The position numbers were made by a program, and so were the translations under genes. The notes beneath the pieces were generated by a model. It was not told where the DNA came from. It ran no database searches and saw nothing but the letters and a program-made list of their open reading frames with translations. 64,000 bases of DNA from Leucobacter sp. OLIS6. Its GTDB lineage: Bacteria; Actinomycetota; Actinomycetes; Actinomycetales; Microbacteriaceae. The stretch spans positions 1 to 64,000 of the forward strand of contig NZ_MRAV01000010.1 in assembly GCF_002752355.1 (NCBI RefSeq), in the 5' to 3' direction. Shown here piece after piece: positions 52,339 through 61,023 of the stretch; position 1 is the stretch's first letter, and each line of letters opens with the position of its first letter.

Positions 52339-52914
52339 TCAGTCGTTGCGGATCACGAGCTCGTCGAGCTCGATGCGCTGGCGCGGGGCGACCTCGCGCT
52401 CGCGCAGCGGCTCGGGCAGCTGCTCGGGATCGGCGAGCTGGCCGACGGCGGCGACGGAGATCGGCTGCAGGCGCTCGGGCAGGTCGAAGGCCGCGCGGAT
52501 CCCATCGCGGTCGAAGCCGCCCATCTGGTGCACGTGGAGGCCCTCGCTGTGCGCCTGCACGGCGAAGTGCGCCACGGCCTGGCCGAGGTCGTAGACGGCC
52601 CAGGGGCGCTCGTCGCCCTCGGCGGTCACGGTCTCGGCGATGTTCACGATCAGCGCCGATGCGGAGCCGGCCCAGGCCTGGTTGAAGCCCATCAGGTTCT
52701 CGCGGATCTTCTCGAAGCTCTCGCTGCCGCGGCGGGCGACGATGAAGCGCCACGGCTGGGTGTTGCTCGCGCTCGGCGCCCAGCGGGCGGCCTCGAGCGC
52801 GCCGCGCAGCGCGCCCTCGGGGAGTGCGTGGTCGACGACGAAGGAGCGGGGGCTCCAGCGTTCGGCGATGGTGTCGAGCACGGGGGCGCTGGTCTCTGCG
52901 GTACGCGGGGTCAT
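52339..52914 (-). CDS. Nitroreductase-family protein
   Basis: This 191-residue FMN-dependent oxidoreductase has ERWSPRSF with ARWAPSASNTQPWRF (FMN contact) and GLHVHQMGGFDRDGIRAAFDLP, the family's second FMN motif. It probably reduces nitro, quinone or enone substrates. I start it at the ATG at 52914 after TTGGAGACCTC; the frame is open 35 codons further upstream, but that stretch is Pro/Arg rich and unlike the family. It has its own promoter space and lies downstream of the TetR gene on the same strand. Confidence 0.88.
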   Translation of the reverse strand: MTPRTAETSAPVLDTIAERWSPRSFVVDHALPEGALRGALEAARWAPSASNTQPWRFIVARRGSESFEKIRENLMGFNQAWAGSASALIVNIAETVTAEGDERPWAVYDLGQAVAHFAVQAHSEGLHVHQMGGFDRDGIRAAFDLPERLQPISVAAVGQLADPEQLPEPLREREVAPRQRIELDELVIRND

Positions 52915-53051
52915 GAGGTCTCCAAGCGGGATCGGGTGGGCGGATCGCATGCGACGCGGCTGCGCCGCCCGTGGTCCGGGGCGCGGCTTCATCGGCGCCG
53001 GAAGAACAGAACACCCCATTCCGGCGCGCTATTCCCGTCTATGACGGAGGA

Positions 53052-53774
53052 TTACCCGGAAATTCCCCGGGACGCCGGCGCGTCCGCGTCGGTGGTGCGG
53101 GGCTCGGCGCCTGCATCGCCGACGGCGCGGAGGCCCGCCACGAGCGCTCGGAGACCGAACTCAAAGGTGCGCTGCGCGGGGGTGATCCCCGCCGCCGAGG
53201 CCGCCGCGCGCGCTGCCGCCTCGGTGCGCAGCAGCGCCGGGGAGCGCTCGGGCTCGTGCACCGGGCGCAGGTTGTCGGGCGGTGTGAGGCCGTCGAGCGC
53301 CGAACCGATGATGAAGGATTCGAGGGCGACGAGCGCGGGCACGATCAGGTCGGACGGGTAGCCGTCGCGCTCGAGCGCGGCGACGATCCGCTCGTAGTCC
53401 GCGATGGATTCGGGCTCGCCGTCGATCGGCAGGGTGGCGAGGGCGGCGATGAGGCCCGGGTGCCGGCCGAAGGCCTCGATCGAGGCGCGCGCCCACGGCA
53501 GGATCGCCTCGTACCAGGGCTGCTCGTCGAAACCGTGGGTGCCGAGGCGCAGGGTGATCTGGCCGCGCATGGCGGCGATGAGCGCGGCCTTGGTGGGGAA
53601 GTAGTGGTGCAGGGCGGAGGGCTGCACGCCGAGCCTGCGGGCGAGGGACGCGAGCGAGAACTCGGGCCCGTTGGCGTCGGCCAGCTCGAAGGCCGCCTCC
53701 AGGATTCGCTCGTGCGAGAGCACGGCGGTGCGCGGTCGGCCGACGCGGCGCGTGGGGCCCTCCGATTCGCTCAT
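53052..53774 (-). CDS. TetR-family regulator of the second amidohydrolase module
   Basis: This 240-residue regulator has the HTH LASLARRLGVQPSALHHYFPTKAALIAAM and a basic arm (RRVGRPRTAVLSHERI), and a long helical ligand domain ending in a disordered tail (GAEPRTTDADAPASRGISG). The ATG at 53774 has GGGAGG upstream; the 18 additional codons to 53828 are probably not translated. It is divergent from the amidohydrolase at 53905 and is most likely its repressor. Confidence 0.85.
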   Translation of the reverse strand: MSESEGPTRRVGRPRTAVLSHERILEAAFELADANGPEFSLASLARRLGVQPSALHHYFPTKAALIAAMRGQITLRLGTHGFDEQPWYEAILPWARASIEAFGRHPGLIAALATLPIDGEPESIADYERIVAALERDGYPSDLIVPALVALESFIIGSALDGLTPPDNLRPVHEPERSPALLRTEAAARAAASAAGITPAQRTFEFGLRALVAGLRAVGDAGAEPRTTDADAPASRGISG

Positions 53775-53827
53775 GCCCTCGATCCTCCCAGATCCGTGCA
53801 GCGGGAGCGGCGGCTCCCGCTTGCACA

Positions 53828-53852
53828 ATTAATTGAATCATCGTAAATTAAT
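53828..53852. promoter_or_regulatory. Candidate TetR operator of the second amidohydrolase module
   Basis: ATTAATT at 53828-53834 and AATTAAT at 53846-53852 form an inverted repeat with an 11-base spacer in an AT-rich patch that stands out in the GC-rich window. It lies between the TetR start (53774) and the amidohydrolase start (53905). Confidence 0.55.
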
Positions 53853-53904
53853 CCCGGCGAAGCGGACCGCGACGCCGCTCACGCGACGACGGGCGAGGAG
53901 AGAC

Positions 53905-55563
53905 GTGTCGACGAGGACTGCGGACATCATCATCGAGGGTGCGCGCGTGCGCACCATGCTGCCGGGCGACCTCGACGGGGGAACTCCCCGATCCATCGCG
54001 ATCGCCGACGGCCGGATCGTCGGCGTCGGCGCCGCCGACGCGGTTCGGGAGGCGTTCCGGGGTGCGGGCACCCGCATCGACGACGCGGCCGGTCGCACCA
54101 TCACGCCCGGCCTCATCGACGCGCACCTGCACCCGATCCAGGGCGTGGACATCGTGCAGGGCGTCGACCTCGGCGGCCTCACCGACCTGCGAGTCGTGCT
54201 CGATCGGCTGCGCGAAGAAGCCGCGCGCGTACGGCGCGAGACCGTCGGCGGCTGGGTGCGCGCCTGGAACCTGGACTACGCCGCCTTCGAGGGCGTGCGC
54301 ATCGCCGCGGCGACCATCGACGAGGCGCTCGGCGACGTGCCCGCCCTGCTCTACTTCTTCGACGTGCACACCGCCCTGGTCAACACCGCGGGCCTCGCCG
54401 CCGCCGGCATCACGGGCGCCCGCACCTTCGACGACACTTCCGAGATCGTGGTCGACGCCGACGGTCGCCCCACGGGCGAGCTGCGCGAGGAGAGCGCCTA
54501 CGCCGACGTGCTGGCCGTGATCCCGAAGCCGAGCCGCGAGGAGACGCTCGACACCGCGCGGCACACCCTCGCGCTCATGCGCCGCTCGGGCCTCACCGGC
54601 GGCGCGATCATGGACGGCAACACCGGCACCCTCGACCTGCTCGAGGCGCTCGACACGACCGGATCGGGACTGCCGGTGCGGATCGTGAGCGCGGTCGACG
54701 TGAAGCCCGCGGCCGACGCCGAGGAACGGGCCCGCCTCATGGCCCAGCGCGACCGCGGCGGCGACCGCTGGCGCGGCGGCATGATCAAGCTCTACGCCGA
54801 CGGCGTGATCGACTCGGGCACCGGCTGGCTCTACGAGCCCGACACCCACGGCGAGGGCACGACCCCGTTCTGGGCCGACCACGACGCGTTCGTGCGCACG
54901 GTCGCCGAGTTCACCGCGGCCGGATTCCAGATCGCGACGCACGCGATCGGCGACCGTGCCGTGGGCGAGACGATCTCGGCCTACGAGGCGGCGGGGCTGC
55001 GTGCCGCGGGCCGACCGACGCATCGGATCGAGCACCTCGAATGCCTCGACCCCCGCGACATCGCGCGCCTCGCCGCCACGGGCGTCACGGCGTCGATGCA
55101 GCTCATGCACATGCAGTGGCGGATCCCCGACGGCAGCGATGCCTGGTCGGAGCGCCTCGGCCCGGAGCGCGCGAAGCAGGCGTGGAACGCGGGATCGGTG
55201 CTGCGCGCCGGCGCCCCGCTCGCGCTCGGTTCCGACTGGCCGATCGCCGAGCTCGACGTCCGCGTCGGCCTCGCGTGGGCGATGCTGCGCCGCACGCCCG
55301 GCGATCGCGACGCGCACGTGTACGAGCCCGAGGAGCGCCTCACCGCGCTCGAGGCGCTCCACGGCTACACCCGCGGCGCCGCCCTCGCGCAGGGCGACGA
55401 CGACCTCGGCGTGATCCGCGAGGGCGCCCACGCCGATCTCGCGGTCTGGGAGGAGGATCCCGCGCTCGTCTCCGGCGACGAGATCCGGAACCTCCCCGTC
55501 GCCACCACCTACCTCGCCGGCGTCCGCGACGACGCCCCGACCTCGGCCGCGCGCGCCGAGTAG
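53905..55563 (+). CDS. YtcJ-like amidohydrolase (second copy)
   Basis: This 552-residue amidohydrolase-superfamily enzyme is similar in length and motif order to the one at 37311: PGLIDAHLHPIQG (HxH), MIKLYADGVIDSGTGW, THAIGDRAVG, HRIEHLECLD, and LGSDWPIAELD for the catalytic Asp. The start is GTG at 53905 after GAGGAGAG. It is followed 21 bp later by an NhaC-type antiporter gene and opposed by a TetR gene, so it is organised like the first module but with a different transporter. The substrate is not predictable. Confidence 0.85.
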   Translation: MSTRTADIIIEGARVRTMLPGDLDGGTPRSIAIADGRIVGVGAADAVREAFRGAGTRIDDAAGRTITPGLIDAHLHPIQGVDIVQGVDLGGLTDLRVVLDRLREEAARVRRETVGGWVRAWNLDYAAFEGVRIAAATIDEALGDVPALLYFFDVHTALVNTAGLAAAGITGARTFDDTSEIVVDADGRPTGELREESAYADVLAVIPKPSREETLDTARHTLALMRRSGLTGGAIMDGNTGTLDLLEALDTTGSGLPVRIVSAVDVKPAADAEERARLMAQRDRGGDRWRGGMIKLYADGVIDSGTGWLYEPDTHGEGTTPFWADHDAFVRTVAEFTAAGFQIATHAIGDRAVGETISAYEAAGLRAAGRPTHRIEHLECLDPRDIARLAATGVTASMQLMHMQWRIPDGSDAWSERLGPERAKQAWNAGSVLRAGAPLALGSDWPIAELDVRVGLAWAMLRRTPGDRDAHVYEPEERLTALEALHGYTRGAALAQGDDDLGVIREGAHADLAVWEEDPALVSGDEIRNLPVATTYLAGVRDDAPTSAARAE

Positions 55564-55584
55564 CCCGAACGGAACACCCCTCAG

Positions 55585-56958
55585 ATGCAGAACACCGCTC
55601 TCGCCCTCCTGCCGATCGTCACGATCCTGCTCGTGTCGGTCTTCACCCGCCGCACCCTGCTCGCGCTCTTCTGCGGCACCGTCGTCGGTGCGCTGCTGCT
55701 CAGCGGCTTCGGCTTCGTCGATTCGTGGATCGGCTACTTCGGCACCTCGATGAACGACGAGACGGTGCAGTGGCTGCTGCTCGTCGTCGCGCTCTTCGGC
55801 ATGCTGATCGCCGTGTTCAACGCCTCCGGCGCCGTGCGCGACTTCGCGCTGTGGGCCGAGCGCTTCGTGAACTCGCGCCGCCGCTCGCTCGTCGCGACCT
55901 GGCTGCTCACGATCGTGCTGTTCATCGATGACTACCTGAACGCGCTCACGGTCGGTACCTCCATGAAGTCGGTCACCGACCGCTACGGGGTGCCGCGCAC
56001 CATGCTCGGCAGCATCATCAAGATGACGTCGGCGCCGATCGCCGTGCTCATCCCCTTCTCCACCTGGGCCGTGTTCTTCGCCGCGCTGCTCGAGAAGGAC
56101 GGTGTGACCGTCGGCGGCAGCGGCATGGGCGCCTACATCCAGGGCCTGCCGTTCGTGTTCTTCGGCTGGATCGCCCTGATCATCGGCCTGCTGCTCGCCC
56201 TGGGCGTGCTGCCCGCGGTGGGCACCCTGCGCGCCGACGTGCGCCGGGCGCGCGAGACGGGCGACACTCTGCCCGCCAACACCACCGACGAGGAGCGCGC
56301 CTTCGAGCAGGCGGGGATGCAGGGCGAGGCCCCGAGCCGACCGCTGCCGTTCGCGTTCCTGATCCCCATCGCCACGCTCGTCGCCGTCACCATCGCGAGC
56401 GGTATCGACATCGTCAAGGGATCGGCCGCGGCGCTCGTCGTGGCGATCGTCATCGCGCTGATCCAGCGCCGCCTCACGTTCCGCAAGGTGCTCGACCAGG
56501 CCTTCGAGGGCATCGCGAGCATGATGTTCGTGATGGTGCTGTCGGTGCTCGCCTTCATGGTGCAGCACATGAACATGGACCTGAAGCTCGTCGACTGGGT
56601 GATCGAGGTCACGCAGCCGCTCATGACGGGCGCGCTGCTCCCCGCGATCGTGTTCCTCGTGTGCGGCATCTACGCCTACGCGACCGGCTCGTTCTGGGAC
56701 CTCGCGGCGGTCATCACCCCGATCGTGCTGCCGCTCGCCATCGCGATGGGCGTGGATCCGATCCTCGCGGGCGCGGCCGTGTTCTCGGGTGCGGCGTTCG
56801 GATCGACCACCTGCCTGTACGGCGACGGCATCATCCTCGCCTCGCGCTCCGTCGGGGTGAAGCCGGTCAACCTGATGACGGCGATCCTGCCCTACGCGGG
56901 TCTCGCCGGAGCGCTCACCTTCATCGCCTACCTGATCACCGGCTTCGTCATGGCGTAG
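55585..56958 (+). CDS. NhaC-family Na+/H+ antiporter-like transporter
   Basis: This 457-residue ion transporter of the NhaC/arsenite-permease-like group has about 11-12 spans. DDYLNALTVGTSMK and APIAVLIPFSTWAVFF hold the conserved Asp and Pro of the first half; FWDLAAVITPIVLPLAI and AFGSTTCLYGDGIILAS of the second. It could exchange Na+ for H+ or, as in some relatives, couple export of an organic acid. It is the second gene after the amidohydrolase, suggesting removal or uptake of the hydrolysis product. The last 11 bp overlap the convergent AEC gene. Confidence 0.85.
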   Translation: MQNTALALLPIVTILLVSVFTRRTLLALFCGTVVGALLLSGFGFVDSWIGYFGTSMNDETVQWLLLVVALFGMLIAVFNASGAVRDFALWAERFVNSRRRSLVATWLLTIVLFIDDYLNALTVGTSMKSVTDRYGVPRTMLGSIIKMTSAPIAVLIPFSTWAVFFAALLEKDGVTVGGSGMGAYIQGLPFVFFGWIALIIGLLLALGVLPAVGTLRADVRRARETGDTLPANTTDEERAFEQAGMQGEAPSRPLPFAFLIPIATLVAVTIASGIDIVKGSAAALVVAIVIALIQRRLTFRKVLDQAFEGIASMMFVMVLSVLAFMVQHMNMDLKLVDWVIEVTQPLMTGALLPAIVFLVCGIYAYATGSFWDLAAVITPIVLPLAIAMGVDPILAGAAVFSGAAFGSTTCLYGDGIILASRSVGVKPVNLMTAILPYAGLAGALTFIAYLITGFVMA

Positions 56959-57895
56959 CGTCGCCGAGCAGCCACGCGATCAGCGCGATGACGGGCAGCG
57001 AGGCGAACGTCGTGACGAACACGATGTCGCGCACGATCGTCTCGGCCTTCCCGTAGGTGGCGGCGTAGTTGTAGACGTTCTGCGCGGTCGGCAGCGCCGC
57101 GATCGCCGTCGCGACGAAGAGCTGGTGGGGCGGAAGCCCGATCGCGGTGCCGAGCCCCCACGCGACGAGCGGCATCGCGAGCACCTTGAGCGCCGTCGCG
57201 GTCAGCGTGACCCGCACGCCGGTGCCGGGCTGCAGCGCCCGCTGCCCGTGCAGCGAGATGCCGAAGCTCAGCAGCACCATCGGGATCGCGGCGCCGCCGA
57301 TCATCTCGAGCGGCGCGAGCACGAGCTTCGGCACGGGTACGGCGAACAGCGCGCACAGGACGCCTGCGAGGCAGGCGACCACGATCGGGTTGGTGAACGC
57401 GCGGCCGACGGCGCGCAGCACCCCACGAGCGCCCGACCCCGGTGCGCGACCGGTGCGGGTCGAATCGAGGATCGAGAGGATCACGGGCGCGTAGAGCGCG
57501 AGCTGCACGATGATGAGCGGTGCCACGTAGGCGGCGTCGCCGAGGATGTAGACGGCGACCGGGAGGCCGAGGTTGTTGGAGTTGACGTAGCCGGAGCCCG
57601 TAGCGGCGAGCGTGGTCGTGGCGAGGTCCCGCGGGAACCAGACGCGCGAGATCACGATGAACGCCGCCGCGACGACGAGCGCAGCGACGGTCGTGACGAG
57701 GATCACGGGGGAGCGCAGCACCGAGATGTCGCTCCGGTGGAGCACCGTGAACATGAGCGCGGGCGTCGCGACGAAGAACGCGACCCGGTTGAGCGTGAGC
57801 CGCTGCTCGCCGCGCACCACGCCGAAGCGGCCCGCCAGGTATCCGATGCCGATGACACCGAGGATCAGCGCGAATCCCTCGAGCACCCCGACCAT
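56948..57895 (-). CDS. AEC (auxin efflux carrier-like) transporter
   Basis: This 315-residue membrane protein has ten spans in the AEC family pattern (GYLAGRFGVV near the start, GSGYVNSNNLGLPVAVYILGD in the middle, LPTAQNVYNYAATYGK near the end). Bacterial members carry dicarboxylates, malate or amino acids. It is the second gene of an operon with the LysR regulator (9 bp apart) and is convergent, with an 11-bp overlap, with the NhaC gene. Confidence 0.82.
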   Translation of the reverse strand: MVGVLEGFALILGVIGIGYLAGRFGVVRGEQRLTLNRVAFFVATPALMFTVLHRSDISVLRSPVILVTTVAALVVAAAFIVISRVWFPRDLATTTLAATGSGYVNSNNLGLPVAVYILGDAAYVAPLIIVQLALYAPVILSILDSTRTGRAPGSGARGVLRAVGRAFTNPIVVACLAGVLCALFAVPVPKLVLAPLEMIGGAAIPMVLLSFGISLHGQRALQPGTGVRVTLTATALKVLAMPLVAWGLGTAIGLPPHQLFVATAIAALPTAQNVYNYAATYGKAETIVRDIVFVTTFASLPVIALIAWLLGDATP

Positions 57896-57904
57896 GGGTT
57901 CAGG

Positions 57905-58840
57905 CTATCGGGCGGTGCGAGCCGGCCCTGCGGTGCCCGGTGCGGTGCCCGCCTGAGATCCGAGCGCCGCCGCGGCCTCCTCCGCGATGATCGCGCTCAG
58001 CCGGTCGAGCACGGGGGAGCGCAGGTTCCAGCGCTGCCAGTAGAGCGGCAGGGCGACCGGCCTGCCGGGGTCGAGCTCGACCACGCGCCCGTCGGCGATC
58101 GCGTCACGGCACTGCAGCTCGGGCACCATGCCCCAGCCCATGCCGAGCTCGATGGCGTGCAGGAACTCGGCCGACGACGGGATGAAGTGCCGGGGCGGGC
58201 TGAGGGGCGCGCGGGTGTGCCGGCGGATGAAGCGCTGCTGGAACACGTCGTGCCGATCGAACTCGATCTGCGGCGCCACCCGCAGCGCCTCGGCGGTGAG
58301 GCCGCCCGCGAAGTGCTCCGCGGCGAACTCCGGCGCCGCCACGGCGAGGTAGCGATCCACGACCACCCGCGTCGAGCTGCACCCGGGCACCGCCTCCTTG
58401 GTCGACGTGAGCCCCGCCATCGCCGCGCCGCGGCGCAGCAGCTCGGTCGAGACGGTCTCGTCGGCGCGCAGCACCTCGAAGCGCGCGTCGGTCTCGCGCG
58501 CAGCCCGGGCGAGCGCGGGCACCACCCAGGTCGCGAGCGAGTCGGCGTTCACCACCAGCGGGATCGCGGTGCCGCCCGTCGGCCCGCCCGAGAGTTCGCG
58601 CGCGACGTCGTCGACGATGCGCTCCAACTGGCGCGCGGCCCGCAGCACCGCGGTGCCGGCCTCGGTCACCGCGATGGGCCGCGTGCGCTGCAGCAGCACG
58701 GACCCGGTGCGGCGCTCCATGCCGCTGAGCCGCTGGCTGATGGCCGAAGGCGTGACGTGCAGCTGCCGTGCCGCCCCCTCGAGGCTGCCCTCGTCGACGA
58801 TCGCGGCGAAGGTACGCAGGTGCTCGACGGGGAGGTCCAT
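57905..58840 (-). CDS. lysG: LysR-family regulator, ArgP/LysG type
   Basis: This 311-residue regulator has the HTH AAIVDEGSLEGAARQLHVTPSAISQRLSG, which matches the ArgP/LysG subfamily, and a periplasmic-binding-like effector domain (ADSLATWVVPALARAARET). It is divergent from the LysE exporter at 58932, the arrangement of lysG-lysE in corynebacteria, where lysine or arginine activates exporter expression. It probably controls lysE and the AEC gene it precedes. Confidence 0.88.
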   Translation of the reverse strand: MDLPVEHLRTFAAIVDEGSLEGAARQLHVTPSAISQRLSGMERRTGSVLLQRTRPIAVTEAGTAVLRAARQLERIVDDVARELSGGPTGGTAIPLVVNADSLATWVVPALARAARETDARFEVLRADETVSTELLRRGAAMAGLTSTKEAVPGCSSTRVVVDRYLAVAAPEFAAEHFAGGLTAEALRVAPQIEFDRHDVFQQRFIRRHTRAPLSPPRHFIPSSAEFLHAIELGMGWGMVPELQCRDAIADGRVVELDPGRPVALPLYWQRWNLRSPVLDRLSAIIAEEAAAALGSQAGTAPGTAGPARTAR

Positions 58841-58868
58841 GAGGGCATCTTAAGCAGAACTGAAGCAG

Positions 58869-58881
58869 CATGAGAATCATG
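58869..58881. promoter_or_regulatory. Candidate LysG site between lysG and lysE
   Basis: CATGA GAA TCATG is a short inverted repeat in the 91-bp divergent region, 29 bp from the lysG start and 51 bp from the lysE start. LysG operators in corynebacteria are dyads of similar size, but the sequence identity of this one is unverified. Confidence 0.35.
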
Positions 58882-58931
58882 AGGCACGCTCAATTGGATT
58901 CTCGGGCGTCCACGGCCCTAGCGTCGACTCC

Positions 58932-59546
58932 ATGATCCTTCCCTTCCTCGTCGGCATCGGCAGCGGCCTCTCGCTCATCATGGCCATCGGCGCGCAGAAC
59001 GCGTTCGTGCTGCGCCAGGGCATCCGCCGCGAGCACGTGCTGCCCGTGGTGCTCATCTGCGGGCTCACCGACGCCGTGCTCGAGTTCGCCGGCGTCGCCG
59101 GGATCGGGTTCGTCGTCGAGCGCGCGCCGCTCGTGCTCGAGATCGTGCGCTGGGGCGGCGTGCTGTTCCTGCTCTGGTACGCCTGGACCGCGTTCCAGCG
59201 CGCCCGCAGGCCCGAGGTGCTCGTCGCGGGCGAGGGCAGCGGGGGATCCCTGCGCCGCACCGTGCTCGCCTGCCTGGCGATCACCTGGCTGAACCCGCAC
59301 GTCTACCTCGACACGATGGTGCTCATGGGGTCGATCGGCAACGCCCAGGGCGACCCCGGCAAGTGGTGGTTCGTGGCCGGCGGGGCGCTCGCGAGCATCG
59401 TCTGGTTCGCCCTGATCGGCTACGGCGCCCGCGCCCTCACCCGATTCTTCGCGACGCCGAAGTCGTGGCGGATCCTCGACGGGGTGGTCGCCGTGACCAT
59501 GCTCGTGATCGCCGCCCGCCTCGCCTTCGGCGGGATCGGGGTGTAA
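58932..59546 (+). CDS. lysE: LysE/ArgO-family amino acid exporter
   Basis: This 204-residue exporter has six predicted spans and the LysE motif FLVGIGSGLSLIMAIGAQNAFVLRQGIRREHVLPVV, followed by TWLNPHVYLDTMVLMGSIG in the second half. It exports basic amino acids such as lysine or arginine when peptides make them accumulate. It is divergent from LysG. Confidence 0.9.
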   Translation: MILPFLVGIGSGLSLIMAIGAQNAFVLRQGIRREHVLPVVLICGLTDAVLEFAGVAGIGFVVERAPLVLEIVRWGGVLFLLWYAWTAFQRARRPEVLVAGEGSGGSLRRTVLACLAITWLNPHVYLDTMVLMGSIGNAQGDPGKWWFVAGGALASIVWFALIGYGARALTRFFATPKSWRILDGVVAVTMLVIAARLAFGGIGV

Positions 59547-59651
59547 CCGCGCGGAACGTCGCGAATCAGATGCTCGCCGCGGTGCCTGTGCGCTCGCTAT
59601 CCTGAGCGCATCGGGCGGCTCACCGCCGAGGTCGCATCGGAGGGGAGAGCG

Positions 59652-60527
59652 ATGGCCGAGCAGGGGGAGCGCGCCGGAACCGGTGCCTGGGCGGGGTTCT
59701 GGAACCGGGGAAGCTGGTGGAAGGCGCTGCTGGCCGCCGCCGTCTACCTGGGGCTCTACGAGGGGGCGGGTCTGCTCATCGGCCCGGTCTGGGGCGCGGA
59801 CGTCGATCCGAACCCGTTCGCGAACGCCCAGAGCGTGCTCGTCGCGCTCGTCGCCCCGCTGGTCGTCGGTGCGATCCTGCTGGTGGCGTTCCTCGGCTCG
59901 TTGCGCTGGTTCCCCGCGCTGTTCGGTCGGCAGCCGATCCGCGGCGGTCGGTGGATGTGGATCGCGGTCGTCATCCTGCTGCTGCCGATCGTGCTGCGCC
60001 TCATCGGCATCGACTACGGCTCGTACGCCGCAGGCGTCGTGCCGCTGACCTTCCTCGCGGGCCTGCTCATCGGCTTCACCGAAGAGCTCCTCACGCGCGG
60101 CATCGCGGTCAAGATCCTGCGCGACGCGGGGCACGGCGAGCTCGCCGTCGCCGTGATCTCCTCGGCGCTGTTCGCGCTCCTGCACTCCGTCAACCTGCTG
60201 ACCGGGCAGCCGATCGGGACGGTGCTGCTCACCATCGGCTACGCGTTCGCATTCGGGGTGCTGATGTACCTCGTGCTGCGGGTCACCGGGTCGCTCATCT
60301 GGCCGATCATCATCCATGGCCTGACCGACCCGACCACCTTCCTCTCGACCGGCGGTATCGACGTCGCCGCGAGCGGTCCCCAGAACGCGCTCCTCGTGCT
60401 CGCGGGCCCGTTCAACTTCGTCATCATGGCCTTCGCCGTGATCGCGCTCTGCTGCATCCGGGGACGCGTCGGAGCGCCCGGCGGGGGCGGACGCGGCCGG
60501 TACGATGGGATGCATGCAGCTGAATGA
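59652..60527 (+). CDS. CPBP-family intramembrane protease (second copy)
   Basis: This 291-residue membrane protein has seven to eight spans and the CPBP motifs FTEELLTRG (EExxxR), LLHSVN and IIIHGLTD, so the active-site residues are intact. The N-terminus is longer and more polar than usual (about 25 residues). It overlaps the cytosine deaminase gene by 14 bp, which may be coincidental as the genes have no known shared role. Confidence 0.82.
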   Translation: MAEQGERAGTGAWAGFWNRGSWWKALLAAAVYLGLYEGAGLLIGPVWGADVDPNPFANAQSVLVALVAPLVVGAILLVAFLGSLRWFPALFGRQPIRGGRWMWIAVVILLLPIVLRLIGIDYGSYAAGVVPLTFLAGLLIGFTEELLTRGIAVKILRDAGHGELAVAVISSALFALLHSVNLLTGQPIGTVLLTIGYAFAFGVLMYLVLRVTGSLIWPIIIHGLTDPTTFLSTGGIDVAASGPQNALLVLAGPFNFVIMAFAVIALCCIRGRVGAPGGGGRGRYDGMHAAE

Positions 60528-61023
60528 CGACGACCGCCGATTCCTCGACCTCGCGATCGAGCAGGCGAGGATCGGCTGGGCCGAGGGCGGCGTGCCCATC
60601 GGCGCCGCGCTCGTGCACTTCGGCGCCGACGGTCCCGAGGTGCTCGCCGTCGGGCGCAACCGGCGGGTGCAGATGGGCAGCGCGATCCGTCACGGCGAGA
60701 CCGACTGCCTCGAGAACGCCGGGCGCCTCCCCGCGAGCGTCTACCGCAACAGCGTGCTCTACACGACCCTGTCGCCCTGCACGATGTGCGCGGGCACCGC
60801 GATCCTCTACGACATCCCGCGCGTCGTGATCGGCGAGAACCGCAGCTTCGAGGCCTCCGAGGAGTGGCTGCGCTCGAAGGGCACCGAGCTCGTCGTCGTC
60901 GACGACGCCGAGTGCATCGGCCTCATGAACCGCATGATGAGCGAGCGCCCCGAGATCTGGGCGGAAGACATCGGCGTCGAGACCTCCGACCTCGAGGGCG
61001 CTGCCGGCGAGGCCCGCGCGTGA
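60514..61023 (+). CDS. Cytosine deaminase-like nucleoside/nucleobase deaminase
   Basis: This 169-residue zinc-dependent deaminase of the CDA/FCY1 type has HGETDCLENAGR (HxE, with the His ligand and catalytic Glu) and SPCTMCAG (PCxxC) completing the zinc site. GGVPIGAALVHFG is the strand before the active site. The size and sequence match the yeast-type cytosine deaminase rather than E. coli CodA. The ATG at 60514 is preferred; another in-frame ATG lies three codons upstream. It overlaps the permease by 4 bp, so it probably deaminates imported cytosine to uracil. Confidence 0.85.
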   Translation: MQLNDDDRRFLDLAIEQARIGWAEGGVPIGAALVHFGADGPEVLAVGRNRRVQMGSAIRHGETDCLENAGRLPASVYRNSVLYTTLSPCTMCAGTAILYDIPRVVIGENRSFEASEEWLRSKGTELVVVDDAECIGLMNRMMSERPEIWAEDIGVETSDLEGAAGEARA